Below the pieces are notes generated by a model. That model had not been told where the DNA came from and ran no database searches. It worked only from the letters and a program-made list of their open reading frames with translations. A stretch of DNA of 64,000 nt from Lucinisca nassula (lineage: Eukaryota; Mollusca; Bivalvia; Lucinida; Lucinidae): NCBI GenBank assembly GCA_963580285.1, contig OY757019.1, forward strand, positions 64,376,587 through 64,440,586, given 5' to 3'. Of the stretch, positions 10,824 to 20,530 are shown in pieces; the stretch's first letter is position 1, and each line of letters starts with the position of its first letter. A program made the position numbers and the translations under genes.

Positions 10824-11806
10824 ATGTTCACAGATGGACCAGCATTAGGTAATCCCGGTCCGACTGGAGCTGGTGCTGTGGTCTACCTAGAGGGTAACTC
10901 CAGCACACCAGTTTTGATGAACAAGGGAGTTTCTCCTATAGGTAACAATTACACTGGAGAATTGGTAGGTATACAGATCGGGCTAGAATTCTTGGCTGAT
11001 CTAGACTTCAAAGGCAGAGTAGTCCATATTCTGACCGATTGTCAACCAGCTATTAAAAGTAGAAGTAAAGATCAGGAATCGATACAATTAACTTACTCCA
11101 CCCATCAAAGACACCAAGTAAGACTGCTTTCAGTACTGAAATGCCAACTAACAAGATTGAAACAGTTCTCAGCATCAAGGAGAGTTTAGCAAAGGTAAGG
11201 TATAGGGAGAATATTGTCAAAGTTCATTGGGTACCGGAACACAAAGATATTGAGGGGAATGAGTTGGCAGATCAACAAGCGAAGGCGGCAGCATCAGAGA
11301 TGATTAAAAACAATGAGGTAAAACCGACCCTGGACAAGAAAGAAGCAGTACGGGAGTGTAAATCACAGGGAAAGGAAAAATGGGAAAGAAGATACAAATG
11401 CTCAGACAAAGTGAACGTATTGCAGGAAATATTTGGGGAAGTGGGAAAAAGGATCTGTCATGGAGATAGGGACAGAAGGACTTTCTCTGCAGTAAAACAG
11501 TTGCTGTGTGGGCATTCAATCTTAAATGATCACCAGGCAAAGGTTAACAAAGATCAGTCAAGTTTGTGCGAGACATGCAACATGAAAGAGAATGTGGATC
11601 ATTTTCTGTTCCACTGTCAGAGATTTAAATCAGAAAGGGATACTTTAGAGTATAATGTTGAAGAGATTCTGGGCAGGGAGGTGAAATTGGTAACAGACAT
11701 TAACTTGAAAGTGTTGACAGGCATGATTGAAGACATTAGTAAGCAAGGAAGAAAGGAACTGACAGATGCACTGATGGAATTCATCAGGAGCACTAAAAGA
11801 TTTTGA
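10824..11806 (+). pseudogene. LINE-D RNase H domain and C-terminal zinc-knuckle region
   Basis: RNase H catalytic blocks are visible: FTDGPALGNPGPTGAG (first Asp, near 10827), TGELVGIQIGLEFL (Glu, near 10954) and ILTDCQPAIKS (second Asp, near 11028), then after an insertion VHWVPEHKDIEGNELADQQA (near 11222-11280). The C-terminal part contains CETCNMKENVDHFLFHC (near 11568-11618), the usual terminal knuckle. The frame is broken by a 59-bp insertion at 11062-11120. The role would be removal of RNA from the RNA-DNA hybrid during target-primed reverse transcription. Confidence 0.8.
11062..11115 (-). mobile_element. 54-bp tail-only insertion of the constant-3'-end RT element
   Basis: On the minus strand this is the extreme 3' end of the family seen at 26292-27097 (CTTTGATGGGTGGAGTAAGT ... 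ending CTTTACTTC). AAGTA flanks it on both sides (11057-11061 and 11116-11120). Removing insert plus one AAGTA restores the RNase H frame (..AIKSKTAFSTEMPT..). It is therefore a very short, strongly 5'-truncated insertion. Confidence 0.7.
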
Positions 11807-11932
11807 AGGGCATTGTAGTATGAGCATCATGTGTTTTTCACATAGGGAAATGCACAAGTGACTTACTTAAGTACCAGGAGTTTATAGGCAGCAATAAAAT
11901 GCCTAATAGATATACAACAACAACAACAAATT
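11807..11932 (+). other. LINE-D 3' UTR and (ACA)n tail
   Basis: After the stop of the last ORF a short UTR ends in ATATACAACAACAACAACAAA at about 11910-11930. A simple-repeat tail of this sort is typical of I-type LINEs. Confidence 0.6.
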
Positions 11933-12351
11933 AATTTAATTGTTTAAAAACGGAAAATACATCAGAACTGTGCAGAAAAGTGAACCATTTCATGGAGTTT
12001 ATAATGAGCTCTAAGACAGTGCAAACATTTCCGGTAGAAATTGATTTTCCGTGAAGGCATTGACGAAATTGTGTTTTTGAACTTTCAATATGGCCGTCAT
12101 TCTGTGCCAGAGGACAAGAAGAGCTATTCATTAGGACTAATTCCCATGGATTGTAATAAAGAGTGACAGATTAACAGACTGAGAAGGGTAAATACAAAGT
12201 ATCGGGTTTGCATGCTAACCCAGATACGGAGAACAGTCTCCCACACTTGTATGTCATAAGAACTAAACAGCAGTAATGGAGTGTAACGAAGAAAGTGCGG
12301 TGGCTGTCTGTAGAGAAGACAGTGCACTATCTGCTCAGAATTTTTTAGGTT
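11933..12351. other. No gene recognised
   Basis: Unique-looking sequence between the LINE-D tail and the repeat at 12352. The minus-strand open frames are not supported by any motif. Confidence 0.4.
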
Positions 12352-12640
12352 CTGGCAAGGGTAGGTCTTACGACCACCTACAGGACACAAATATTATAGT
12401 TTCCTAATTACTTAGGATGTTTATGTATATATTTATCAGGATGAACGAGGTCGAGAGAGAGAAGGTTCTATCATAACTCAAATACATGGAAACATCAAAC
12501 AGAGTTGTCATTACTTGAACCCCGAATCCCCTCGAGAAAGCGGGAGATGTATCAACGTCATATTAACATCAACAATCATCATGTGGCCACAACCACCTTA
12601 ATTCATCAATCAACACGTGAAAAACATCCCATGACATATG
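12352..12640 (+). repeat. Single-arm copy of the 4.3-4.9 kb foldback repeat
   Basis: GGCAAGGGTAGGTCTTACGACC, then CCTAATTACTTAGGATGTTTAT, GAGGTCGAGAGAGAGAAGG, CATGGAAACATC, CCCTCGAGAAAGCGGGAGA and CACAACCACCTTAATTCAT reproduce one arm of the foldback at 4361-4691 together with its flank from 4800-4880. The opposite arm is absent. Confidence 0.65.
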
Positions 12641-12747
12641 CTTAATATGCCAACATGCACTTGCAAGATACAGGTCGTGAACGATTGGATAAGTCGTCGA
12701 GACTTGATGGGCAGAATGTTTAGTCAATCATAGCGAGAGTACAGTCT

Positions 12748-13985
12748 ATGGAATCCGTCGTTCGAGATTTGAAGCAGTCCGTTATGCCCACCCTTGAGAA
12801 AAAGATTGATGGAATGAAAACAGGAACTCATTTTTTATTTTTATTGGTGAAGTCAATTGATGAAATGTACAAACAGCATTATGCCGAAGTTGTGAAGCGC
12901 CCGCGAAGGCCGGAAATTCATAACATGCAAGATATCGATGAGGGATATTGCAATATATCGACTGTCATGGACCCATCGCAGACCCAAGCGAAGACAGTCT
13001 TTCAGCCAGACGATTCTACATTAAACCCCGTAGAACAAAAGATCTCCACACAAGCCGTTCATCTGACTTCACAGGCGCCGTCTCTTCAAGATTCAGCCAG
13101 CCGACAATCCGCCCATGCCCCTTTATCTTGCCTGCCTGCGCCAGTGAGAATAACACAGAGAGCTGAAATGCACCTGGGAACCAATGTTGAGCAACGGAGG
13201 CGACGAATGCTACCGAACAGAGAATCCGGACCGGTAAAACATTATTAATTGGAGACTCAATTCAGCGAAATGTCAATCCTAAGGGACTAAAACCAGGCAT
13301 CGTAAAAACATTAAAAGGGAGGAGCCACCATCACTGATATAATGGAGGACATTGCGGTCTATGACCTGTCAGCTTTCAAAGAAGTTATTGTCTATATTGG
13401 TGGTAATGGTGCATCAAATAAAGTTAGTGATAACGTCTTCGAGGATACGTTTAATCAGTTCCTTAGAGATGTAAAATATGCAAAATGGCGCCTCGTGGCG
13501 ATGCGGATGTGTCCAAAATTAATAGATTTATTGACAGAATAGCAGATAGTTGGAGTCAGTGCGATGTTAACACTATCCAGAAACCATACGGATACCTTTA
13601 CGGGAAAAACGGGTTGCCGACCACGTTATTTCAGAGATGACGGGATTCACTTGGGTAAAGCTGGACTTTAGCGGTTGTTACATGCCATCAATACGTCCGT
13701 AGAAATTGTAAGATATTTTGCAACGTGTGTCTACGTCACTCAGAGAAATGGGCGAGCTGGTTATCCAGAGGGGGACCGGTGGGAATAGAAAACAGACGGG
13801 CAGCAGCAACAACAACATCAACGGAAATAGTCAGCCGACAAACCCAGAATACAGCAAACGGACAGTACAGGAACAGTAGACCTGGGTTCCGCGGTCATAA
13901 CAGGAATTCAAAGAGGAAATGTTATGAATGTTTAATAACAGGCCATATTGCGGCTGAATGTTGGAACTCGAAATCGCCCTAGGGA
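12748..13985 (+). pseudogene. LINE-A ORF1: coiled region, SGNH esterase-like domain, CCHC knuckle
   Basis: Begins with a heptad-like region (RDLKQSVMPTLEKKIDGMK) followed by a Pro/Ser/Gln-rich linker. After a stop at 13246-13248 another frame reads TLLIGDSIQRNVNPKGLKPG, whose GDS is block I of SGNH hydrolases. GGNGASNKVSDN near 13402 is a candidate block III with GGN. DDGIHLGKAGL near 13640 carries the D-x-x-H of block V. A CCHC knuckle, CYECLITGHIAAEC, lies at about 13920-13961. ORF1 proteins with an esterase domain are known from CR1/L2-type LINEs, where they are thought to aid RNP or membrane association. At least three frame breaks make this a pseudogene. Confidence 0.7.
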
Positions 13986-14392
13986 TACGGCTTTACTGCC
14001 AATTCAGTTCAGGTGCGTATCTTTCATACCGGTTTCATATATTAAGCGATGCATGCTATAATTGTAACTCTCGGGTATGCGCCTGTGAATTTTCAGAGAC
14101 AGTGTTTCTTTCTGATGATCTGCAAAACAGTGATGAGACCGATAATATAGAACGTTCTGTATCAATTCTTCAATCATGTGTTGTAAAATCTAAATCCTGT
14201 GAGCCTAGTCAAATTCGCCAGTCAATTTCTAATTCAGTATTTCGTGAAAATAATTGTGCAAGTATAACTGGAAGAAAAGAAGCACGTGCAGACAGTTGTT
14301 TACAGAATCGTATAAAGAGTGGTTCTACTAGCATACATAAAGGTGCCATCTCTTTTAATTTGCCTGAAAGGGAATTAATTTTTGACACTTAA
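13958..14392 (+). pseudogene. LINE-A ORF2 N-terminal region (no recognised domain)
   Basis: A 144-codon frame overlaps the end of ORF1 and runs to the start of the endonuclease text. It is Ser/Asn-rich with cysteine clusters (CYNCNSRVCAC near 14052). Its position between ORF1 and EN makes it the likely N-terminal extension of ORF2 or the inter-ORF spacer. No function can be assigned. Confidence 0.4.
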
Positions 14393-14605
14393 ATATACAG
14401 GGCATATGCGGACAAAATCTCTCAAAATTTTCAGGTAATGTATCTCTTACATTACCTGAAAATAGTAACCTGCATATATTTGGTATTAGTGAATCCAAGT
14501 TAAAAGGCCATAACACCACAAATGCGTTTTTAATTGATGGATTTCAAACTCCTTTTCGAAAGGATAATTAGTAATCTGCACATATTTGGTATTAGTGTAT
14601 CCAAG

Positions 14606-14731
14606 TGGTCACTGATGAGGCATAATTGGTCGAAACTAGCTAGTCTGGCCCAGAAAACATGTACACTCCATATTTTTCACTTCTGCGGTGTATTCCTTGC
14701 TTCCAAAGGATAACCCGTTCATAGAACATAT
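14606..14731 (+). mobile_element. Retrozyme-like monomer fragment inside LINE-A
   Basis: GGTCACTGATGAGGC...GAAACTAGCTAGTCTGGCCCAG, AACATGTACACTCCATATTTTTCA and TGCGGTGTATTCCTTGCTTCCAAAGGATA match the 3' half of the 57068-57515 units. It holds one hammerhead motif (14607-14651) and lacks the 5' half of the unit. Confidence 0.65.
14607..14651 (+). ncRNA. Hammerhead ribozyme motif (copy 3)
   Basis: CTGATGA at 14612-14618 and GAAA at 14632-14635 flank a weakened stem II (G-C, G-U, C-G, then an A-G mismatch). Stem III is ACTAGCTAGT with four base pairs and a two-base loop. The cleavage position reads GTC, ending at 14645. Stem I pairs GGTCA (14607-14611) with TGGCC (14646-14650) with one wobble. 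The core is conserved but stem II is damaged, so activity is doubtful. Confidence 0.6.
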
Positions 14732-14780
14732 TTCAAAGGCCATAAAACCACAAATGCGTTTTTAATTGATGGATTTCAAA

Positions 14781-15454
14781 GTAGAAGTAAAACAAAGATC
14801 AGGAATTGATACAATTAACTTACTCCATCCATAAAAGACACCAAAGGGAAAGAAATACAAACATTAAGCGACCAGACCATAATGGAAACCTAAACAAAGG
14901 AAGGCCATACGGACAGTTACTTTCCCACAAAATGGCCATATGGCCATCCAAAATTAAAAGACACAAGTGATACACACAGTGAGTAACAAACAACAACAAA
15001 AATAAATCGCCACAGAAGAGCCGCCTTGGAACGGTCAGTGGAAGATTTCCACTGGGGGGCTTAAATCGATTTTACGTGGCCACAATCCTCGCCCTTACTT
15101 CCGTCGCGATTTAGACAAATAATTTGTTCAGTCCGCATGAAGGCCTCCTAACTCATCAGTGCAACATCTCCGTGAACACAGAAATCAAAGAACCACAGAG
15201 GTGAGACAACGGTGAGGACTCGACAGCAAGAAACCACTGAAATGCTGGAGCAAAAGAAAACTAACAGTTAGACTCCGATGAGCCCGACCAGAGACAGAGC
15301 ATCAGGCACCAACCAACATTATCTCTTTAATTTTCAATAAGCCTTTATGTTGGAGCCGTCATAGAATCTGAGGCCTGACCCACCGGCGTGCAATTAAAGA
15401 GGGAAGCAAAGTTGCCAACCGTGATTGGGTTAACTACCATGCATGCAGTCTGTC
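14781..15454 (-). mobile_element. 674-bp copy of the constant-3'-end RT element
   Basis: On the minus strand this is colinear with about 26425-27097: it starts within the coding tail (GACAGACTGCATGCATGGTAG), passes the VNPITV..FASLFNCTPVG-type coding block and the 3' UTR, and ends in the shared terminus, here read as AGTAGAAGTAAAACAAAGAT at its plus-strand start. The 5' end is truncated relative to the copy inside the gypsy element. It interrupts the second copy of the LINE-A endonuclease duplication. Confidence 0.75.
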
Positions 15455-15484
15455 CTTTTCGAAAGGATACTTGTGACAATGGGC

Positions 15485-15717
15485 ACTAGTACTGGTAAAC
15501 CGCTTAGAGGATCTAAGCCCGTCCAGGAACCGCGGTGCGAGGCGGACCGTCCATGCTAATAAACCCTATTGGTTTCATTGGGCGACAGGGCTTGAGATGT
15601 CATTTCATCTCAATGTCGGGTAAAAGTCCCACAAAATTGGAAGCAACGTCTCCAAAATGACCTTAACAGTGTTGACGGGGACGTTAAACCTCAAATCAAA
15701 CAAACAAACAAGTGTGA
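15485..15717 (+). mobile_element. SINE (CAAA-tailed family) in LINE-A
   Basis: Runs from ACTAGTACTGGTAAACCGCTT through GGTTTCATTGGGCGACAGGG to GACGTTAAACCTCAAATCAAACAAACAAAC. Flanking TTGTGACAATGG (about 15472) and AGTGTGATAATGG (15712-15724) look like a diverged target duplication. Ten further full or partial copies in both orientations lie across the window. Its 5' end lacks the head seen in other copies. Confidence 0.7.
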
Positions 15718-16610
15718 TAATGGCGGTGGGGGTCTGCTAGTCTACGTTCGAAACGGAATCAACGCAAAACGAAGAGATGACATTGAAAGTAATGGTATTG
15801 CCTGTATATGGATTGAAGTCACGCCCTATAAGGGCAAACCGTTTCTTTTGGGAAATTTATATAGACCACCTGATTCGAAAATAGAGTATAACGACCGATT
15901 TGAGGATTTTATTGATAATGTTATTAGCGAAGAGAAAGAAATTATACTGCTAGGTGATTTAAATAAAAAATTGTCTACCGCAAATCCTGATAGGGATTGG
16001 TATAATTTCATGTTGTCACTAGGCCTTAGTCAAATGGTAAATGAACCAACAAGAGTATCTCGAACAACTAGTTCATTGATTGATCATATTTATACAAATT
16101 TAGAAGAGAACATTAGCTTTGTGACTGTAAACAAATTAGGAATTAGTGATCATTATGCTATTTTCGGAAATAGGAAGCTAAACTATGCCTTGGATAAACG
16201 TTCGCATCAAACAATCACTTACCGTTCTTTTAAAACGTTTGGTGAGAATTTATTTATTCAAGACTTTCTGTTACTGCCTTGGGAAATCATTGAAACACTT
16301 GATAGCGTTGAAGAAATGTTTGAAATTTGGAATTCCTTATTTTTGGAAGTTGTAAATAGACACGCACCACTAAGAACTCGTAGAGTAAAAAAGAAACGCC
16401 AACCAGATTGGATAACACCTGAAATTTTGGATCAAATCAAAGAAAGAAACAAATGTATAATTAATGGTAATTTCGATATAAACTTCTTAGAAATAAAGTA
16501 TCAACGCAGATAAACGCATCTAAACGAAAAACGTACCAAGATCAAAGAGAGAAGGGTAAAGATAATCCTAGAACAGTCTGGGAACTATTAAAAAAATTCG
16601 GAGATTCCTG

Positions 16611-17350
16611 AAATTGCTATAGCTTCCTACCAATCTTTAGATTTTGTTTTGACTTTCACGCTCTGGTTGTGGTCCAGGCCTATTCACTAAATAAGGGGTG
16701 TCACACCTGTTTGATTTTGCATACAATGCATGGGCAATGTCCTAAAATATCTTACCTGGATGTATATAGAAATGTGTATATACTCAATTACCATATTTAC
16801 AAGTCAATATAGTATAGGGACATTTTGAGTTTTGGGCAAGGGGTGGAATGATTGGAGTCAATGTATAGTAGTCGCAGATAAGATTGACTAGGCGGAGCTA
16901 TCGTTTGTACCTGCCTTAGGAATATCCCATTAACAAAAAGGTAAACCAAGTCACCCGATTGTGTGAATTCAACTGTAACTCAAGCATAGCTGTGGCGTAT
17001 ATGACCATTTCGTCCGCTTGTAGAAAGCGTGCGAAAGGCACTCTACCGAACCTTCTGGTGGACTCAGCGAATTTGATATATATTGACAACACCTGAATAG
17101 CTCCGCCTAGTCAATCTTATCTGCGACTACTATACATTATATTGTTCACTCAGGTAAGACGTATTCAGATATATGTGTTATTCTTACCTGCAGGTAAATA
17201 TTGCAACAATAGAGCTATATCAATTGGTAATTTTGTGGCTCACTGAGTGGTCAGTCATGATAAAATGGTGAGTTATCTTATGCAATGAGTAGCCAATCTT
17301 AAAGAAGATGGACCTGTCCATCTGACTCATCACAACAAAGTCTAAAGAAA
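16611..17350. mobile_element. Insertion block in LINE-A carrying a 275-bp MITE
   Basis: LINE-A coding homology is lost from about 16610 to 17355. Within lies a perfect 40-bp inverted repeat, 16862-16901 and 17097-17136, enclosing 195 bp. This is a typical MITE shape. Outside it, ATCTTACCTGGATGTATATAG (near 16757) and TCAGGTAAGACGTATTCAGA (near 17151) are weakly inverted, so the MITE may sit in an older inverted-repeat element. Confidence 0.6.
16862..17136. mobile_element. MITE with perfect 40-bp terminal inverted repeats
   Basis: The left end, TGTATAGTAGTCGCAGATAA and the next 20 bases, is exactly inverted at the right end. The perfect match between the arms suggests a recent insertion compared with the decayed LINE around it. 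The target duplication is ambiguous. TA occurs next to the ends. Confidence 0.7.
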
Positions 17351-17354
17351 GGGA

Positions 17355-17670
17355 ATGACCTATACTATCTTTTATCAGTATTTCGTTAATATAGCGACTA
17401 AATTAAAAGAACCCATTAAGGACTCTGATTTCAATGATTATGTGAACGAACATGTCAGCCCTGAGGCAAATTTCAACATCCCAAATATAAAAATAAGTTT
17501 TGTAACAAATTTCTTGTTACACTTAGATACAACTAAGTCTACCGGGCTAGATTTTGTTGGTCCCAAATTATTAAAAACTGCACCGGAAGTCATTCACCAA
17601 GCATTAATTCAAGTATAAAGTCTGGTATTTTTTCAGGCTTATGGAAGAAAGCAAGGGTCAGTCCAGTATT
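17355..17670 (+). pseudogene. LINE-A reverse transcriptase, 5' part
   Basis: YFVNIATKLKEPI and DTTKSTGLDFVGPKLLKTAP (near 17526) are the usual start of CR1/L2-type RT (the A-T-G-x-D block). After a frame break LWKKARVSPV follows near 17640. The sequence stops at 17670 where LINE-B begins and continues at 21745. Confidence 0.75.
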
Positions 17671-18113
17671 TAGTTTAAACTTTATTTTATTTGTATAACT
17701 AATACATATACATTCAACACATAGAAGCTACAAAGTAACAATATTATACAAAAGGGATTCAGAAGAAAGTCTTTAGACTTTTGAAAAATCTGTATCCCAT
17801 CTTGCTTACAGTAAAGACAATAGAGATACGTGATTTAGCTTGTAAACAAGACCCTTAGTATTTTATTTCATGGATTTTTGTGTTAACATTCCTTAGAATT
17901 TACATAATCTGTTGCAGGCTCCACGGGGAGTGGATAAGTTCTTATTCCAACACTATGTTTAAAAAAAAACTAACGACTTTGCGCATGTAAGCAAAGACAA
18001 AGCGTTATTTGCCAATTATTAGCCTCTAAAACTTTTTCCTTGTAGCATCGGTACCTATGAAAAAGGTAGGAAATTGTAGAACAGAACAGGACAATAGATC
18101 CATCTTATATGCC

Positions 18114-18396
18114 TTCCTTTGTTTGATTTGAGGTTTAACGTCCCCGTCAACACTGTTAAGGTCATTTTGGAGACGTTGCTTCCAATTTTGTGGGATGAGA
18201 TGAAATGACATCTCAAGCCCTGTCGCCCAATGAAACCAATAGGGTTTATTAGCATGGACGGTCCGCCTCGCACCTGGACAGGCTTAGATCCACTTAGCGG
18301 TTTACCAGTACTAGTGTGCGGGCCGGATTCAGCTCTGCGTGGAAGCATCGTGCAGCCCATATATTTCTTCAAGCCCCTATGGGCGGGGGCCAAATA
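18114..18396 (-). mobile_element. SINE (CAAA-tailed family) in LINE-B 3' region
   Basis: Minus-strand SINE running from the CCCGCCCATAGGGGCTTGAA head to the GACGTTAAACCTCAAATCAAAC tail. ATATGCCTTCCT occurs on both sides (about 18107-18118 and 18399-18410), a 12-bp target duplication, so it inserted after LINE-B arrived. Confidence 0.75.
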
Positions 18397-18559
18397 TATG
18401 CCTTCCTAATGGGATGTTTTATACTGCAATTGACATAAGGTATAAAGTAAATTCAACCTGTTTATATTGGGGTAAAGAAAGCTCTGAACTGCAAAAGAGC
18501 AGCAGATTAAGAGTGGGATGACAAAACTCCGATACTGTATTGAGTAAATCTTGTCTTTG

Positions 18560-20143
18560 GTTAGTGTAACGATTGCAAATTAACATAAAGTGATATTATC
18601 TTCTATTGAGCCACAAACACACAGCGGGTTATCAAGAATATTGTTGGAGAAGAGATGCTGGTTTAACGAGCTACAATTTGTCCTAAGTCTTGCATGATAA
18701 ATTTGCCCAAGTCTGTTTCCACAAAGGTAATATTTTGGAGGAATTTCTACGTTTGCATTTAACTTGCGTTTGAAGGATTCACAAGAAGGAGAATTACTCA
18801 CTTCGCTTGGGAGGTCGTTCCAATCTCTAATAGTAGATGGTAGGAAAGAGTTGTAATATTGTTGTGATTTGGCGTGTATAGCACTAATGTTTAATGCATT
18901 ACGCAGTTGACAGGCCGAGGTATTACCAACAGAAGGTGGTACCAGAGAAGAGAGGTACTCCTGGGCTAGGCCATTTTTCATTTAAAAAAAAAAACATTTG
19001 AAGTTTGTGTTTTTGTGTGGACGACAGTGTTTCCCACCCGGTTTCAGTGCGTAGAGCATTGATAGAGACAAGTTTTGTTGCTCATGTGACAATCCGTGCA
19101 GCTTCGTTTTGGATTTTTTCAAGCTCGTTAGCTTCATACTGGGTGCAGTTGTCCCAGACGACGTCTGCATATTCCAAGAGAGGTCTTATAAAATAGATAT
19201 AGATAATTTGCAGAGATTTCCTATCAAGAGTAAACTTGTGTTTCCGCATTACATTAATACGAATCCACGCCATTGACTTGATATATTCCAAGTGCTCGTG
19301 CCATGTAAAGTCGTTAGTAAAGATTAACCCAAGATGTTTGTGTGAAGTCACTTCGTTTATTTGTGTTTGATTCATTAGAACTGGGGGGTGATTAGGTTTA
19401 TGGCGCTTTCTTGAAAAAGTAATGGACTCGGACTTTGCTGGGTTAAATGTGACTAACCATTTAGTTGCCCATTGGTGGACTTTGAGAAGATCGGAATTTA
19501 GCTGATGAGCAGCTTGGTTCGGCTTTTCTACTATTACGTAAAAGCTAGTGTCATCTGCAAAGAGCCTAATAGATGAATTTATATCCTCAACAATACCATT
19601 AATGTATAAAAGAAAAAGAAGAGGACCAAGAATAGAGCCTTGTGGGACTCCGGCTTTAATAGATGCCCATTCAGAACTGACTCCCGGCAGTACAACTCTC
19701 TGCTTTCTGTTATCTAGGTAGTTTGTGAACCACTGTAAGAGAGATCCAGTAATACCAGCTCTTTCAAGTTTAAAAAGCAAACCTTTATGCCATACCCTGT
19801 CAAAAGCTTTGCTTATGTCGCAGAATATGGCTCGGACTTCTTTCCCTTCATCGAGTGCTTTACTAAAGGTATTATAAATAGTTACTAGTTGATTCACTGT
19901 TGAATCGCCTGGAATAAAGCCCGATTGCATGACTGTAATAACATGATGATCACGAAAGAAATTGAAGACATGTTTGTGTATAATTTTTTCTAAGACTTTT
20001 CCAATTGTACTCAAGAGAGAAATAGGCCTGTAGTTCGTTACATCTGCAGGGTCCTTTTTCTTGTAGATAGGCATTACATTAGCTTGTTTCCATAAGTCTA
20101 GAATCCTGCCCATAGAAATAGAAAAATTAAATAATTCAGACAA
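18560..20143 (-). pseudogene. LINE-B reverse transcriptase and C-terminal domain
   Basis: The 353-codon frame 20143-19082 holds a complete RT core: MPIYKKKDPADVTNYRPISL, FCDISKAFDRVWHKGL (first catalytic Asp), [17 protein letters not shown] and the active site RLFADDTSFYV (FADD), then HKHLGLIFTNDFTWHEHL and the thumb. A frameshift near 19082 leads to 18981-18580, with the C-terminal region including NPLCVCGSIED near 18610. The RT core is intact in this copy. The C-terminus and endonuclease are frameshifted. There is no RNase H, which fits the CR1/Jockey side of LINEs. Confidence 0.8.
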
Positions 20144-20530
20144 GGGAGATGATAGTGGCTGTGCAAGTTCCTTAAGAAGTTTATTGTTGATAGAATCTGG
20201 TCCTGCTGCTTTGCCAGTTTTTTGGGCACGGAGAATGGATACAACTTCTTCAGGTGATGAAACTATTGATTCCAGTGTATTAATGGGTACATTTGCTGTA
20301 TCAGGCAGAGATGCTTGACTTTCATCTAACTCAGTTTGATGTGCAAAATATTGATTTAAAGCTTCAGCTTTTTCACACTCAGTGGAGTATATTGTACTTC
20401 CACTTTTGAGTGGGGGGATTGTGGATGTTTGTTCAGGCTTTATAGTTTGTTTTAATGTTTTCCACCAATCTTTAGGGCCTAAGTTAGTATTTTCTAATTT
20501 ATTGGCTAATTTCCTTATGTCAACTTTTTT

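Larger units (their letters stand above)
14465..14780 (+). repeat. Tandem duplication of LINE-A endonuclease sequence
   Basis: The ~105 bp of endonuclease text at 14465-14570 is repeated with few changes as 14571-14605 plus 14732-14780. The second copy is split by the retrozyme-like unit, then cut off at its 3' side by the RT-element tail at 14781. Confidence 0.65.
14390..16600 (+). pseudogene. LINE-A apurinic-like endonuclease (interrupted)
   Basis: N-terminal text runs 14390-14570, including HIFGISESKLKGH, whose SES position holds the catalytic Glu block. Two insertions (14571-15717) follow, then the domain resumes with GGGGLLVYVRNGINAKRR, IACIWIEVTPYKGKPFLLG, YRPPDS, EIILLGDLNKKLS (the usual GDFN reads GDLN), SLIDHIYTN and KLGISDHYAIF, the terminal SDH catalytic block near 16144. 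The domain would nick target DNA for target-primed reverse transcription. The linker to RT follows (QPDWITPEILDQIKERNKC, near 16399) until a frame break near 16511 and loss of homology near 16610. Confidence 0.8.
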
